Assembly (NCBI RefSeq): GCF_011299575.1
Contig: NZ_CP049863.1
Coordinates: 3,596,001 to 3,660,000 of the forward strand
DNA: 64,000 nt
Source: Leucobacter viscericola
Lineage (GTDB): Bacteria; Actinomycetota; Actinomycetes; Actinomycetales; Microbacteriaceae
Direction: 5' to 3'
Shown here: positions 9,303 to 19,237 of the stretch, piece by piece
Position numbering within the stretch: the stretch's first letter is position 1
Layout of the letters: every line of letters begins with the position of its first letter
Translations under genes and position numbers: made by a program
The notes under the pieces: model-generated
The model's database searches: none
What the model saw: the letters and a program-made list of their open reading frames with translations, nothing else
What the model was told of the DNA's origin: nothing

Positions 9303-10337
9303 ATGATTCTCCCGTTCAGTATTCCGAGCCCGGATGTGCAGTACATCGACTTCGGCACGTACCAAATATTCGGTTTTACGTTCTCGCCAGTCGTCCACTT
9401 CTACGCACTGTGCATCATCGTCGGCATCATCTTTGCCGGGATCTGGACGGCTCGCCGTCTGGGTCAGCGCGGCGGTGAGCGCGGCGCGGTGTTCGACTTC
9501 ATCGTCTGGTCGCTGGTCATGGGCATCCTCGGTGCGCGCCTCTACCACGTGGTCACCCACTGGGGCGATTTCTTCGGACCCGACAAGAACCCGCTCGACG
9601 TCTTTGCGTTCTGGAAGGGCGGCATCGCAATCTTCGGTGCCCTGCTCGGCGGCGCGATCGGTGTACTCATCGCATCACGACTCACCGGCATTCGTTTCCT
9701 CTCGTTTGCTGACGCGCTTGTTCCCGGTCTACTGCTCGCTCAGGCCATCGGCCGCCTCGGCAACTGGTTCAACCACGAGCTCTTCGGCGGTCCGACCACA
9801 CTGCCGTGGGGCCTGGAGATCGAGTCGAGCAACCCTGCGTTCCCGATTGGGCTTCCCGAGGGCACGCTCTTCCACCCGACATTCCTCTACGAGGCAGTGT
9901 GGAACATTCTTGGCATCGTCGTACTGCTCGCGATTGAGCGGAAGTGGCGCCCGCGCTGGGGCAAGTTCTTTGCCCTGTACCTGATCTGGTACGGCATCGG
10001 ACGCACCTTCACCGAGTCGCTGCGAGTTGATCCCAGCCTGCTGTTCCTCGGCCAGCGCACCAATGTGCTCGCCGCTGCGCTTGCGGCCGTGCTCGGTATC
10101 GTGATCCTCATCGTGCAGCATCGCCGCCACCCGGGTCTGGAGCTCACGCCGTACCTGCCGGGTCGCCAGAATCCAGCCGATGCAGTGCTCAAGCACACCT
10201 CGAACCCCGACGAGTTTTACCACGTGATTGATCGTGGAGAGGGATCAGCCGAGGCCTCGAACGAAGAAGCGCTCGAAGCGGCTTCAGAGAACGAAGCCGC
10301 CGCCGATCCCGCGCTAACCAGCCCGACCAACTCCTAA
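9303..10337 (+). CDS. lgt: Prolipoprotein diacylglyceryl transferase
   Basis: Lgt transfers diacylglycerol to the lipobox cysteine of prelipoproteins in the membrane. The 344-residue protein has about seven hydrophobic segments, the core motif GRLGNWFNHELFG with the essential Arg and Asn, the HPTFLYEAVWN segment and the G-R-x-F-x-E-x-x-R motif (GIGRTFTESLRVD). The C-terminal 50 residues are an acidic, Glu/Ala-rich extension common in Actinobacteria. The gene lies between trpA and pyk, its usual place in this group. Confidence 0.95.
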   Translation: MILPFSIPSPDVQYIDFGTYQIFGFTFSPVVHFYALCIIVGIIFAGIWTARRLGQRGGERGAVFDFIVWSLVMGILGARLYHVVTHWGDFFGPDKNPLDVFAFWKGGIAIFGALLGGAIGVLIASRLTGIRFLSFADALVPGLLLAQAIGRLGNWFNHELFGGPTTLPWGLEIESSNPAFPIGLPEGTLFHPTFLYEAVWNILGIVVLLAIERKWRPRWGKFFALYLIWYGIGRTFTESLRVDPSLLFLGQRTNVLAAALAAVLGIVILIVQHRRHPGLELTPYLPGRQNPADAVLKHTSNPDEFYHVIDRGEGSAEASNEEALEAASENEAAADPALTSPTNS

Positions 10338-10353
10338 GCAGCAGGGAAGTTAC

Positions 10354-11829
10354 ATGCGCCACGCAAAGATCGTTGCAACCTGGGGGCCCGCGGTCTCCAG
10401 CTATGACCACACACTCGAGCTGATCCGTGCGGGCGTGAACGTGGCGCGGCTCAACATGTCCCACGGCACCTACAACGTGCACGAGGGCATCTACCGCAAC
10501 ATTCGGCGCGCTGAGGCCGAGGTTGGTCGCCCTATCGCGGTGCTGGCTGACCTGCAGGGCCCCAAGATTCGCCTTGGCAAGTTTGAGGGTGGACCCTACG
10601 AGCTCGAGGTTGGTGACGAGTTCGCGATCACAACCCGCGACATCGTGGGAACCCGCGAGATCTGCGGCACCACCCACAAGGGGTTGCCCGGCGACGTCAA
10701 CGTTGGGGATCCGCTGCTCGTTGACGACGGCAAGGTTGGGTTGCGCGCCGTTCGCGTGACAGAAGACACCGTCTACACGGTCGTCGAGATTCCCGGTGCG
10801 GTGTCGAACAACAAGGGCATCAACCTGCCCGGTGTTGCAGTAAATGTGCCCGCGCTGTCGGATAAGGACGAAGAAGACCTGCGCTGGGCGATTGCCCTCG
10901 GCGCCGACTACATTGCGCTCTCGTTTGTGCGCGACGCTGCCGACATCGTGCGAGTGCACGAGATCATGGACGAGGAGGGTGTGCGCCTTCCCGTCATCGC
11001 CAAGATCGAGAAGCCGCAGGCCGTTGAACACCTCGAAGAGATCGTTGACGCCTTTGACGGCATCATGGTCGCGCGTGGTGACCTCGGGGTTGAACTGCCG
11101 CTTGAGCAGGTGCCGCTCGTGCAAAACGAGGCAATCAAGCTTGCGCGCCAGAACGCGAAGCCGGTTATCGTTGCGACCCAGGTGCTCGAATCGATGATCG
11201 AGAACCCTCGCCCCACGCGAGCCGAAGCCTCCGACTGCGCCAATGCTGTTCTCGACGGTGCCGACGCGGTCATGCTCTCTGGCGAGACCAGTGTTGGCGC
11301 CTACCCGGTTGAGGCCGTCGCCACGATGGCCCGAATCATCGAGGCAACTGAGGATCATGCGCTCGACCGCATCGAACCCCTCGGCACGCCTCCGCGCACT
11401 CAGGGCGGGATCCTGACCCTCGCTGCCGCAGAGGTTGCAGAGTTTATCGGCGCCAAGTACATCTGCGTGTTCACGGAGTCCGGTGACACCGTGCGCCGCA
11501 TGTCGCGTCTGCGTAAGCCAAAGCCGATTGTTGTGTTCACCCCGGATCCCGAGACCCGGCGCCGCATGGAACTCACCTGGGGTGCCCGCAGCTACCTGGT
11601 GGAACGGGTTGGCAGCACCGACGAGATGTATGTTCAGGTCGATCAGGTGATGCTCGATCACGATCGTCTTGAGGTCGGTGACAAGGTCGTGATTATTGCT
11701 GGATCCCCTCCCGGGGTGGTCGGCACGACAAACACGCTGCGCATTCACCGCGTTGGCGAGGCGACGGGGCAGCTGCCAGAGGCGGGGCCGCGCAAGCACG
11801 TCATTGGCCGAGGCAAGGTGTTTGTCTAG
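10354..11829 (+). CDS. pyk: Pyruvate kinase
   Basis: Pyruvate kinase makes ATP and pyruvate from phosphoenolpyruvate at the end of glycolysis. The 491-residue protein shows MRHAKIVATWGPA, RLNMSHGT, ADLQGPKIRLG, the substrate and metal segment VIAKIEKPQAVEHLEEIVDAFDGIMVARGDLGVELP, and ATQVLESM with PTRAEASDCANAVLDGADAVMLSGETSVG. The C-terminal allosteric domain is complete. The start at ATG 10354 follows an AGGGAAG ribosome site. The final bases overlap the likely start of the SulP gene. Confidence 0.97.
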   Translation: MRHAKIVATWGPAVSSYDHTLELIRAGVNVARLNMSHGTYNVHEGIYRNIRRAEAEVGRPIAVLADLQGPKIRLGKFEGGPYELEVGDEFAITTRDIVGTREICGTTHKGLPGDVNVGDPLLVDDGKVGLRAVRVTEDTVYTVVEIPGAVSNNKGINLPGVAVNVPALSDKDEEDLRWAIALGADYIALSFVRDAADIVRVHEIMDEEGVRLPVIAKIEKPQAVEHLEEIVDAFDGIMVARGDLGVELPLEQVPLVQNEAIKLARQNAKPVIVATQVLESMIENPRPTRAEASDCANAVLDGADAVMLSGETSVGAYPVEAVATMARIIEATEDHALDRIEPLGTPPRTQGGILTLAAAEVAEFIGAKYICVFTESGDTVRRMSRLRKPKPIVVFTPDPETRRRMELTWGARSYLVERVGSTDEMYVQVDQVMLDHDRLEVGDKVVIIAGSPPGVVGTTNTLRIHRVGEATGQLPEAGPRKHVIGRGKVFV

Positions 11830-13330
11830 CCTGGAAGCGACCCGCTATCGCGCGGATCCTTCAGTTCTCGGGGTGCTTCGTTCGCCTCGTCTGTTGACTC
11901 GCGAAGCACTGGCGGGATTGGTTGTCGGCCTTGCGCTGATCCCCGAGGCGATTGCGTTCTCCGTTATCGCGGGAGTCGACCCCAAAGTTGGGTTGTTTTC
12001 GTCGTTCATCATGGCGGTTTCGATCACCTTCTTGGGTGGTCGACCCGCGATGATTACGGCGGCAACCGGCGCGGTTGCCCTCGTTGTTGCGCCCATCGCA
12101 CCGACCTACGGTCTTGACTACCTCATTGCGACGATCATTCTCGCAGGGGTGTTTCAGATCCTGTTTGCGCTGCTGGGCGTCGCGAAACTCATGCGCTTCA
12201 TCCCGCGCAGTGTGATGGTGGGGTTCGTCAACTCACTCGCGATCCTGGTGTTTATCGCGCAGCTGCCGCACCTCATCGGGGTGCCGTGGCTTGTGTATCC
12301 GCTGGTGGCCGCGGGAATTCTCGTGATTATTTGTATGCCGAGGATCACGAAGGCGATCCCGGCCCCGCTCGTTTCTGTCGTCGTGATTACTGCAGCCGCT
12401 GTTGTGTTCTCGCTGAACGTGCCGACCGTCGGCGATCAGGGGGAGTTGCCGCGCAGCTTGCCGGAGCTGTTTATGCCGCAGTTGCCGCTGAACTGGGAGA
12501 CCTTTACGATCATTGCTCCGTTCGCATTTGCGGTGGCGATTGTGGGGCTGCTGGAATCGCTGCTGACTGCGAAGCTGGTCGACGAGATTACCGATACCCA
12601 CTCGAACAAAACGCGCGAGTCGTGGGCGCAGGGTGTTTCGAACATGCTGTCGGGGTTCTTTGGCGGCATGGGTGGGTGCGCCGTTATCGGGCAGACCATG
12701 ATGAACGTGAAAGTGTCTGGTGCGCGCAGCCGGGTCTCGACATTCTTGGCCGGCGTGTTTCTGCTGGTGCTAGTGGTGGTGCTCGGTGATGTGGTGAGCG
12801 TGATCCCGATGGCGGCCCTGGTCGCCGTGATGATTATGGTGTCGGTTGCGGCGTTCGACTGGCACAGCATCGCGCCGAGCACACTCCGGCGCATGCCAAA
12901 GAGCGAAACCTTTGTGATGGTGACGACCGTGCTGGTCGTCGTGCTGACGCACAACCTCGCCATCGGTGTGGTTGTTGGTGTGCTTGTCGCCTCGGTGCTG
13001 TTTGTGCGCCGGGTCGCGCACTTCGTGTCGGTCGAACGCACGGTGACATCGGCCTTTGGCGTCGAGACAGCACACTACTTTGTGACCGGTGAGCTGTTCT
13101 TCGCCTCAAGCAATGACCTCACGACGCTGTTTTCGTACGGCGAGGATCCCGAGCGAATCGTGATCGATATGTCACAGGCACACGTCTGGGACGCGTCGAC
13201 CGTTGCCGCGCTCGACGCGATCACCACGAAGTACTCACATCGCGGCAAACGCGTCGAACTCTTGGGCATGGACGATGCCGCTACGTCGCTTCACAAGCGA
13301 CTCTCGGGTGGTTTTGGGGCCGAGAACTAG
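11822..13330 (+). CDS. SulP-family anion transporter with STAS domain
   Basis: The protein carries the SulP transporter core: a first segment TREALAGLVVGLALIPEAIAFS with the family's proline after a G-L-x-x-G-x-x-x-x-P pattern, some ten further hydrophobic helices, and QGVSNMLSGFFGGMGGCAVIGQT. The last 110 residues form a cytoplasmic STAS domain (VTGELFFASSNDLTTLF, then IVIDMSQAHVWDASTVAALD). Substrates in this family are sulfate, bicarbonate or other anions; the sequence does not decide which. The frame is open upstream, so the start is uncertain. TTG 11822 gives about 502 residues and a short overlap with pyk. Confidence 0.85.
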   Translation: MSSLEATRYRADPSVLGVLRSPRLLTREALAGLVVGLALIPEAIAFSVIAGVDPKVGLFSSFIMAVSITFLGGRPAMITAATGAVALVVAPIAPTYGLDYLIATIILAGVFQILFALLGVAKLMRFIPRSVMVGFVNSLAILVFIAQLPHLIGVPWLVYPLVAAGILVIICMPRITKAIPAPLVSVVVITAAAVVFSLNVPTVGDQGELPRSLPELFMPQLPLNWETFTIIAPFAFAVAIVGLLESLLTAKLVDEITDTHSNKTRESWAQGVSNMLSGFFGGMGGCAVIGQTMMNVKVSGARSRVSTFLAGVFLLVLVVVLGDVVSVIPMAALVAVMIMVSVAAFDWHSIAPSTLRRMPKSETFVMVTTVLVVVLTHNLAIGVVVGVLVASVLFVRRVAHFVSVERTVTSAFGVETAHYFVTGELFFASSNDLTTLFSYGEDPERIVIDMSQAHVWDASTVAALDAITTKYSHRGKRVELLGMDDAATSLHKRLSGGFGAEN

Positions 13331-13336
13331 CGAGTC

Positions 13337-13576
13337 TTACGATTCTTCATTGGGAGTCGGAGTTTCTTCTCCCGTTGAGGTGTGGCGGATCAACTCTGGG
13401 TTATCCATGCCGAATCGCGGATCCACGTCTTCGTCGTAGTGTTCCGTTGACCCGTCAAGAATCGGGTGATTGAGCGATTCACCCCTTGGTGAGTGGTGAA
13501 CGGTTCCGAGCCCATTCGCGGCCTCGGTTGGGCTCTCGCCGTGCGGAGCGTGGGCGTCGTGCATTGGTTGAGACAT
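13337..13576 (-). CDS. Small acidic hypothetical protein
   Basis: The product of 79 residues is hydrophilic and rich in His, Glu, Pro and Thr (MSQPMHDAHAPHGESP... ending TGEETPTPNEES), with no membrane segment and no domain I recognise. A good ribosome site (AAGGAGGGGA on the minus strand) lies just before the ATG at 13576. It converges on the SulP gene, with only six bases between the stops. The low complexity suggests a disordered protein. Confidence 0.6.
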   Translation of the reverse strand: MSQPMHDAHAPHGESPTEAANGLGTVHHSPRGESLNHPILDGSTEHYDEDVDPRFGMDNPELIRHTSTGEETPTPNEES

Positions 13577-13687
13577 CGTTTCCCCTCCTTGGCTAACGTA
13601 CTCCCATGGTAGAGCGCATAGTGCTTTTGCTCTAGGGCTCTGAACGTTCTGCCAGGAGGGGTTGACAGCGAGCTTTTGATTTTCTTG

Positions 13688-13769
13688 TGCCGGATGAGGG
13701 ACTCGAACCCTCACGTCTTTCGACAACGCATTTTGAGTGCGCCGCGTCTGCCAATTCCGCCAATCCGGC
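13688..13769 (-). tRNA. tRNA-Leu (anticodon CAA)
   Basis: Read on the minus strand, the 82-nt sequence folds as a class II tRNA with acceptor stem GCCGGAT/ATCCGGC and discriminator A. The anticodon stem-loop is GCGCA-CTCAAAA-TGCGT with anticodon CAA. A short variable arm and a T arm with GGTTCGAGTCC follow. The CCA end is not encoded. Confidence 0.95.
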
Positions 13770-13913
13770 TTGCTATTCAGTTGTTTGTGGTGCCGATTCG
13801 ATCGGAACACCAGATCTACAATAGCGCAGCTTTTGGGTCGCAGAATCACCCGTCTTTTCAACAGCCGGGAATGTTGCAGCCTCTCACCAGCCTGAGCCGG
13901 TAAGCTGAACGGC

Positions 13914-14522
13914 GTGAATGACCAAAGCACTGCCCCGAGCACCCCGCGCCGCGTTGTCGTTGCGGAGGACGAGTCCCTGATCCGCCTTGACATCGTTGAG
14001 ACCCTTCGCGATAACGGATTCGATGTAGTTGGCGAGGCTGGCGACGGCGAAACCGCTGTGAAGCTGGTTGAAGAGCTGCGCCCCGACGTTGTTGTGATGG
14101 ACGTGAAGATGCCCGTGCTTGACGGCATCTCCGCTGCCGAGCAGATCAACAAGACTCACATGGCCCCCGTGGTGTTGCTCACCGCCTTCAGCCAGCGTGA
14201 ACTGGTTGAGCGCGCCAGCGAGGCGGGTGCACTCGCCTACGTGGTGAAGCCGTTCACCCCCGCAGACCTGATCCCCGCCATCGAAATCGCACTCTCGCGC
14301 TTCCAGCAGATCGTGGCCCTTGAGAGCGAGGTATCCGATCTCGCGGAGCGCTTCGAAACCAGGAAGCTGGTTGACCGCGCCAAGGGGATCCTGAACGACA
14401 AGATGGGCCTCAGTGAGCCCGAGGCGTTCCGCTGGATCCAGAAGGCATCGATGGACCGCCGCCTCACCATGCAGGACGTGGCGAAGACCATCATCGACCA
14501 GCTCGGTGCCAAAAAGGATTAG
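13914..14522 (+). CDS. ANTAR-domain response regulator (PdtaR/AmiR-NasT type)
   Basis: The 202-residue protein has a receiver domain (VVVAEDESLIRLDIVETL, phosphoacceptor Asp in DVVVMDVKMPVLDG, then LLTAFS and YVVKPF) joined by a coiled coil to a C-terminal ANTAR RNA-binding domain (LVDRAKGILNDKMGLSEPEAFRWIQKASMDRRLTMQDVA). ANTAR proteins bind paired RNA hairpins and act by antitermination after phosphorylation by a histidine kinase, as in the mycobacterial PdtaS/PdtaR pair. No kinase is adjacent here. The start is GTG 13914, and a stem-loop terminator follows the stop. Confidence 0.93.
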   Translation: MNDQSTAPSTPRRVVVAEDESLIRLDIVETLRDNGFDVVGEAGDGETAVKLVEELRPDVVVMDVKMPVLDGISAAEQINKTHMAPVVLLTAFSQRELVERASEAGALAYVVKPFTPADLIPAIEIALSRFQQIVALESEVSDLAERFETRKLVDRAKGILNDKMGLSEPEAFRWIQKASMDRRLTMQDVAKTIIDQLGAKKD

Positions 14523-14535
14523 TTGTTAAACACAG

Positions 14536-14568
14536 ATGCCCCGGAAGTCGTGAATGACTTTCGGGCAT
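14536..14568 (+). terminator. Stem-loop terminator after ANTAR regulator
   Basis: Inverted arms at 14536-14549 and 14556-14568 pair as ATGCCC..GGAAGTC with GACTTTCGGGCAT, with one bulge and a small loop, then a T-rich run. The element lies 14 bp after the regulator stop. Confidence 0.75.
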
Positions 14569-14590
14569 TTGTATTTGTATCGCGAAAAGA

Positions 14591-15019
14591 CTAAGCCTTG
14601 AGCTTCTTGTAGTGGTTCGTGATCCTCACAGTCGAGCACCTGCGCCCCCGCTCATCGCTCACCACGATCTCGTGCACCGCGATCGAGCGCCCCGTGTGAA
14701 CCGGCGTGCACACACCCGTCACGAGCCCGGAGGTCGCAGACCCCGTGTGGGTCGCGTTGATGTCGACCCCGACCGCAACGTACCCTTCTGGTGCCACAAG
14801 GTTTGCGTGCATCGAGCCGAGTGACTCGCCCAGCACGACGTAAGCACCCCCGTGCAGCAGCATGATGGGCTGTGTGTTGCCCTCAACCGGCATGGTGGCG
14901 ACGGCGCGTTCAACATTGAACTCAAGAATCTCGATGCCCATTTTGTCGGCGAGTGCGCCGAGGCCACGTTCGCGAACATAGGCGAGCGCATCGGCGGGGG
15001 CAACGGAAGCTTCGGTCAT
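14591..15019 (-). CDS. Hotdog-fold thioesterase (PaaI family)
   Basis: The 142-residue protein has the single hotdog domain of PaaI-type acyl-CoA thioesterases. The central segment MLLHGGAYVVLGESLGSMHANL contains the HGG turn and the catalytic acidic residue position on the long helix, followed by GVDINATHTGSATSGLVTG. Members hydrolyse aryl- or acyl-CoA esters in the cytoplasm; the substrate is not evident. It is divergent from polA, with 58 bp between the starts. Confidence 0.85.
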   Translation of the reverse strand: MTEASVAPADALAYVRERGLGALADKMGIEILEFNVERAVATMPVEGNTQPIMLLHGGAYVVLGESLGSMHANLVAPEGYVAVGVDINATHTGSATSGLVTGVCTPVHTGRSIAVHEIVVSDERGRRCSTVRITNHYKKLKA

Positions 15020-15077
15020 TTCAGCATCTTTCTCTGCGGGGCAACTGTGGTCGCGAGCAGCCCAGGCTTGTAGGCTT

Positions 15078-17731
15078 GTGTGCGTGTCGAATACGCCTCA
15101 GCCTACCCTCATGATCATCGACGGCCACTCGCTGGCCTTCCGGGCCTTTTATGCGCTGCCCGTTGATAGTTTCCAGACGCAGACGGGGCAGCATACGAAC
15201 GCGATTCACGGCTTTATCGCGATGCTGATCAACCTGCTCAGCAACGAAACGCCCGACTCGCTCGCGGTTGCCTTCGATATTTCGCGGCACTCGTTCCGCA
15301 CCGAGGAGTACCCCGAGTACAAGGGCACTCGGGGTGAGACGCCCCCCGAATTTAAGGGCCAGATCCCGCTGTTGCAGGAGGCGCTGCACGCGATGGGGAT
15401 CCGCACCATCGAAAAAGAGAACTTTGAGGCAGACGACATTCTCGCGACACTCTCAACCCGCGGCAGCCAGGCTGGCTACCGTGTGCTGGTGGTGAGTGGG
15501 GATCGCGACACGATTCAACTGGTCGACGATAACGTCACGCTGCTCTACCCCTCGAAGCAGGGCGTGAGCGAGCTCACTCGCTACGACGCAGAAAAGGTCA
15601 TGGAACGCTACGGGATCCGCCCCGAGCAGTACCCCGAGATCGCGGCACTGGTGGGGGAGACAAGCGACAACCTGCCAGGTGTGCCCAAAGTTGGCGAGAA
15701 GACCGCGGTCAAGTGGATCAACCAGTTTGGCTCACTCGAAGAGATTCTGCGCCGCCAAGACGAGATCGGCGGCAAGGTTGGCGAGAGCCTGCGCGAGAAC
15801 GCGCATCTCGCCGTACGCAATCGCCGGCTCAACCGGCTCGTGCGCGACGTTGAACTCGACGTAGAGCTCGACGATTTGAAACGCGGCGAGATGGACATGG
15901 CAGCCGTGCAGCAGGTGTTTGCCCAGCTCGAGTTCCGCACGCTGCTGCAGCGCGTCGCCAAGCTTGCAGGCGCCGAGGTGCCGACTGGCGGTGCGACAGC
16001 CGCGGTATCGCTGGCGCCAGAAAAGCCCGAGGCCAAGAACCTTATCGACGAAGAACTCGGCGACTGGCTCGCCAAGTCAGACACCCCAGCGGTGCTGCTG
16101 CGCGAGGTTGGCTCTGGGATCGAGGTCGGTTTGGCGACCGCCACCACCTCGGTCCTGTTCCAGTGGCAGCTTGGCGGCCGCGACTACACCCAGTTTGAGG
16201 AGTGGCTCGCTTCCGACGCGCCCAAGATGTTCTGGGATTCGAAGCAGCAGATTGGCCTCGCAAAGCGCCTCGGCAAAGAGATCGGTGGTGTCGCGGGCGA
16301 CCTTCTGATCGCGTCCTGGCTGCTGCGCCCCTCGAACGCCGAGAAAGATATTGCCGACGCTGCCTTCCGCTACCTGGGCGAAGAAGTGCCGCAGGGCGAT
16401 CCGAACCAGCTTGTGCCTGATGAGGGCACCGTTTCTGACGCCGCGGCGCTCGCGTGGTACACGGTGCGCACGCACGCGGCCGTGGTCGAACGGTTCCAGT
16501 CGCGCACCGGCGAGATCTACCGCGACATCGAGCTGCCACTCGTGCCCGTGCTCGCCGCGCTTGAGTACCGCGGTGTGCAGATCGACCTGCCTCTGCTCGA
16601 GGCGCACGACGCCGAGCTGCGCGAGCGCGTCGCTGATCTCGAGAAGCAGGCGTTTGCGGCCATCGACCGCGAGGTCAACCTCTCGTCGCCGAAGCAGCTG
16701 CAGGAGGTGCTGTTCGAGCAGCTCGAAATGCCAAAGACCCGCAAGACCAAGAGCGGCTACACAACCGATGCCGCCGCGCTCGCCGATCTGCAGGTCAAGA
16801 ACCCGCACCCCTTCCTCGATGCACTGCTCGCGCACCGCGACGCCAACAAGCTGCGGCAGATGGTCGAAACCCTGATCAAGGCCGTGAAGGAAGACGGCAG
16901 GATCCACACCACCTTCGTGCAGACCGGATCCAGCACGGGCCGCCTCGCCTCAACCGACCCGAACCTGCAGAACATTCCGGTGCGTTCGGAAGAGGGCCGC
17001 CGCATTCGCGAGGGCATCATTCACGCCCCCGAGTTCGACACCCTCATGACAGCCGACTACTCGCAGATCGAAATGCGCATCATGGCGCACCTCTCTGGCG
17101 ACGAGGGCCTCATCGAGGCGTTCAACCAGGGTGAGGATCTCCACCGCTTTGTCGGCTCGCGCATCTTTGGTGTTGAGCCTGATGAGGTCACGAACGAGAT
17201 GCGCTCCAAGGTGAAGGCCATGTCCTACGGTCTCGCCTACGGCCTCTCGGCCTTTGGTCTCTCAAAGCAGCTCGGCATCTCGGCCGCCGAGGCGAAGCAG
17301 CTCATGACGGACTACTTCGAGCGATTCGGCGGCGTGCGCGATTACCTGCGCTCCGTCGTGGATCAGGCGAAGCGCGATACCTTCACCGAGACCATTTTCG
17401 GTCGCCGCAGGCCGTTCCCTGATCTGGCGAGCCCGAACCGCATCCTGCGCGAAAACGCTGAGCGTGCTGCACTGAACGCGCCGATCCAGGGATCCGCTGC
17501 CGACATCATCAAGCGCGCCATGATCGAGGTTGAGCGTCGCATGCGCGAGGCCTCGATGAGCTCGCGCATGCTTCTCCAGATTCACGATGAGCTCATGTTT
17601 GAGGTTGCCGAGGGGAGTGGGATGCCCTTGAGGTGATCGTGCGCGAGGAGATGGCTGGCGCCGCCGACATGTCGGTGCCGCTTGAGGTGCAGCTCGGGCA
17701 CGGCCCGAACTGGAACGCCGCGGCGCACTAA
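15078..17731 (+). pseudogene. polA: DNA polymerase I, 3' end frameshifted
   Basis: PolA fills gaps and removes RNA primers. The frame from GTG 15078 contains the 5'-nuclease domain (MIIDGHSLAFRAFYAL, VVSGDRDTIQLV, GETSDNLPGVPKVGEKTA), a degenerate 3'-exonuclease-like domain, and the polymerase with motif A (MTADYSQIEMRIMAHLSGD), the O helix (MRSKVKAMSYGLAYGLSAFG) and motif C (LLQIHDELMFEVA). Right after motif C the frame runs into TGA at 17634-17636. Inserting one G into the GGGG run at 17612-17615 yields EVAEGEWDALEVIVREEM and the normal end GPNWNAAAH with TAA at 17729-17731, about 884 residues. The lesion has the same form as that in hisF, so a base-calling error is likelier than a truncated enzyme. 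Confidence 0.9.
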
Positions 17732-17867
17732 TACCGTTTGCCAGTTGGCGGGGCAATACGCCCGTTCGCCGTTCGCCTCACTAGCTAGTTTCGATTTATG
17801 CCCTATCGCGAGAAGGCGCTGACTCGCTACTATCAGGGTAGGAATCGGCGTCGATAGGGGCTCAGCG

Positions 17868-19214
17868 ATGGAAACCGTGTTGTTTGTCACTCAGCTGCTT
17901 GTAGTTCTTGGCTGTATCGTCATGGGCACCCGGTCCAGCGGCGTTGGGCTTGGCCTGTGGGGCGGCACCGGCGTCGCGATCCTCGTGTTTGTGTTTGGGC
18001 TGACGCCGGGAGATCCTCCCGTCGATGCCCTGCTCATCGTGCTCGCGGTGGTGCTTGCCTCCTCAATGATGCAGTCCGCCGGTGGCATCGACTGGATGGT
18101 GTCGATCGCGGCCAAGCTCATTGCGAGGAGCCCCAAGCAGATCACCCTCGTGGCCCCGCTCGTGTCGTTCCTGTTCTCGGTTGGGGCAGGCACCTCGAAC
18201 ATTTTGTATCCGCTGCTGCCGGTGATCCAAGACCTGTCATACCGAAACGGGATCCGGCCCTCGCGACCGCTCTCGCTGTCGGTCGTCGCGACCGGTGTTG
18301 CGCTCGCCTGTAGCCCGGTTTCCGCGGCGATGGCGGCAATGGTGACGCTGACCGATACGGCACCCTGGAACTTTGAGCTTGTCGACATCCTGAAGGTGAC
18401 GATCCCGGCGGCAGTGGTCGGCATTATGCTGTCGAGCATTGTGGTCAACAGGCTCGGCAAAGACATCGCCGATGATCCCGAGATCCAGGCCAAGATCGAG
18501 GCCGGAGAGCTCGAAGCTCCACACGCGAATGCGCAGGCCCTGCAGGCGCAGGTGACGGTCACAAAAGCTGGGCGAAACGCAGCGACCATCTTTTTGCTCG
18601 GTGTGGCAGCCATTGTGGTGTTTGGCCTCTTTAAAGATCTGCGGCCGCTCGACGGCAACGGCGATCCTGTCACGATGACACCCATCATTGAGATCGTCAT
18701 GTTTGTGGCAGGCACGCTCATTCTGCTGGTGTCGCGCCCGAAGGTGTCCGAGATCCCAACCATGACGGTGTTCAAAGCCGGTATGGTTTCGGCGATTGCC
18801 CTTTTCGGGTTGGCCTGGTTGACAGATACCTTCCTAGGCGCCCACACCGAATTCATTGCCGACAGCGTCGGTGGGCTCGTAGAAGCCGCACCGTGGATCT
18901 TTGCCCTCGGTGTATTCCTCGTGTGTGTGCTTACGACAAGCCAGTCGACTGCAACAAGAACGATCGTGCCGATCGGTTTAGCAGCGGGCATTCCACTGGG
19001 AGTGCTGTCGGGCATGTGGGCGGGCGCGTTTGCCGGAATCTACCTGCTGCCCACAAACGGTTCGCAGATCGCGGCGGCAAACTTTGATACCTCGGGCAGT
19101 ACCAAACTCGGTACCAAGCTTGTCGACCACTCGTTCTTCGTACCGACGCTTGCGCTCGCGGCCACAACGATTGCCGCGGGTGCGGCGTTCGGTGCGATGT
19201 GGGGCGGTGGATAG
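17868..19214 (+). CDS. Dcu-type C4-dicarboxylate transporter
   Basis: The 448-residue integral membrane protein has about ten hydrophobic helices. The segments VFGLTPGDPPVDALLIVLAVV, MMQSAGGIDWMV and SVGAGTSNILYPLLPVI resemble DcuA/DcuB transporters, which exchange fumarate, malate, aspartate and succinate. A charged cytoplasmic loop lies near residues 200-225. Dcu proteins are best known from fumarate respiration, though an aspartate-uptake role is also possible. The gene stands alone after polA; the ATG at 17868 follows GGGG-containing leader sequence. Confidence 0.65.
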   Translation: METVLFVTQLLVVLGCIVMGTRSSGVGLGLWGGTGVAILVFVFGLTPGDPPVDALLIVLAVVLASSMMQSAGGIDWMVSIAAKLIARSPKQITLVAPLVSFLFSVGAGTSNILYPLLPVIQDLSYRNGIRPSRPLSLSVVATGVALACSPVSAAMAAMVTLTDTAPWNFELVDILKVTIPAAVVGIMLSSIVVNRLGKDIADDPEIQAKIEAGELEAPHANAQALQAQVTVTKAGRNAATIFLLGVAAIVVFGLFKDLRPLDGNGDPVTMTPIIEIVMFVAGTLILLVSRPKVSEIPTMTVFKAGMVSAIALFGLAWLTDTFLGAHTEFIADSVGGLVEAAPWIFALGVFLVCVLTTSQSTATRTIVPIGLAAGIPLGVLSGMWAGAFAGIYLLPTNGSQIAAANFDTSGSTKLGTKLVDHSFFVPTLALAATTIAAGAAFGAMWGGG

Positions 19215-19237
19215 TCGGTCAGGCCCATTGGGAGCCG

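Noticed and set aside
10189..11799. Long open frame antisense to pyk
   Set aside because: It is a shadow of high-GC codon bias; the sense frame is a perfect pyruvate kinase.
13675..14152. Minus-strand extension of the small acidic gene across tRNA-Leu
   Set aside because: The frame passes through a tRNA gene; the real start with a ribosome site is at 13576.
17891..19015. Long antisense frame under the Dcu-like gene
   Set aside because: Low-complexity Ser/Thr/Pro content is typical of antisense to membrane proteins.
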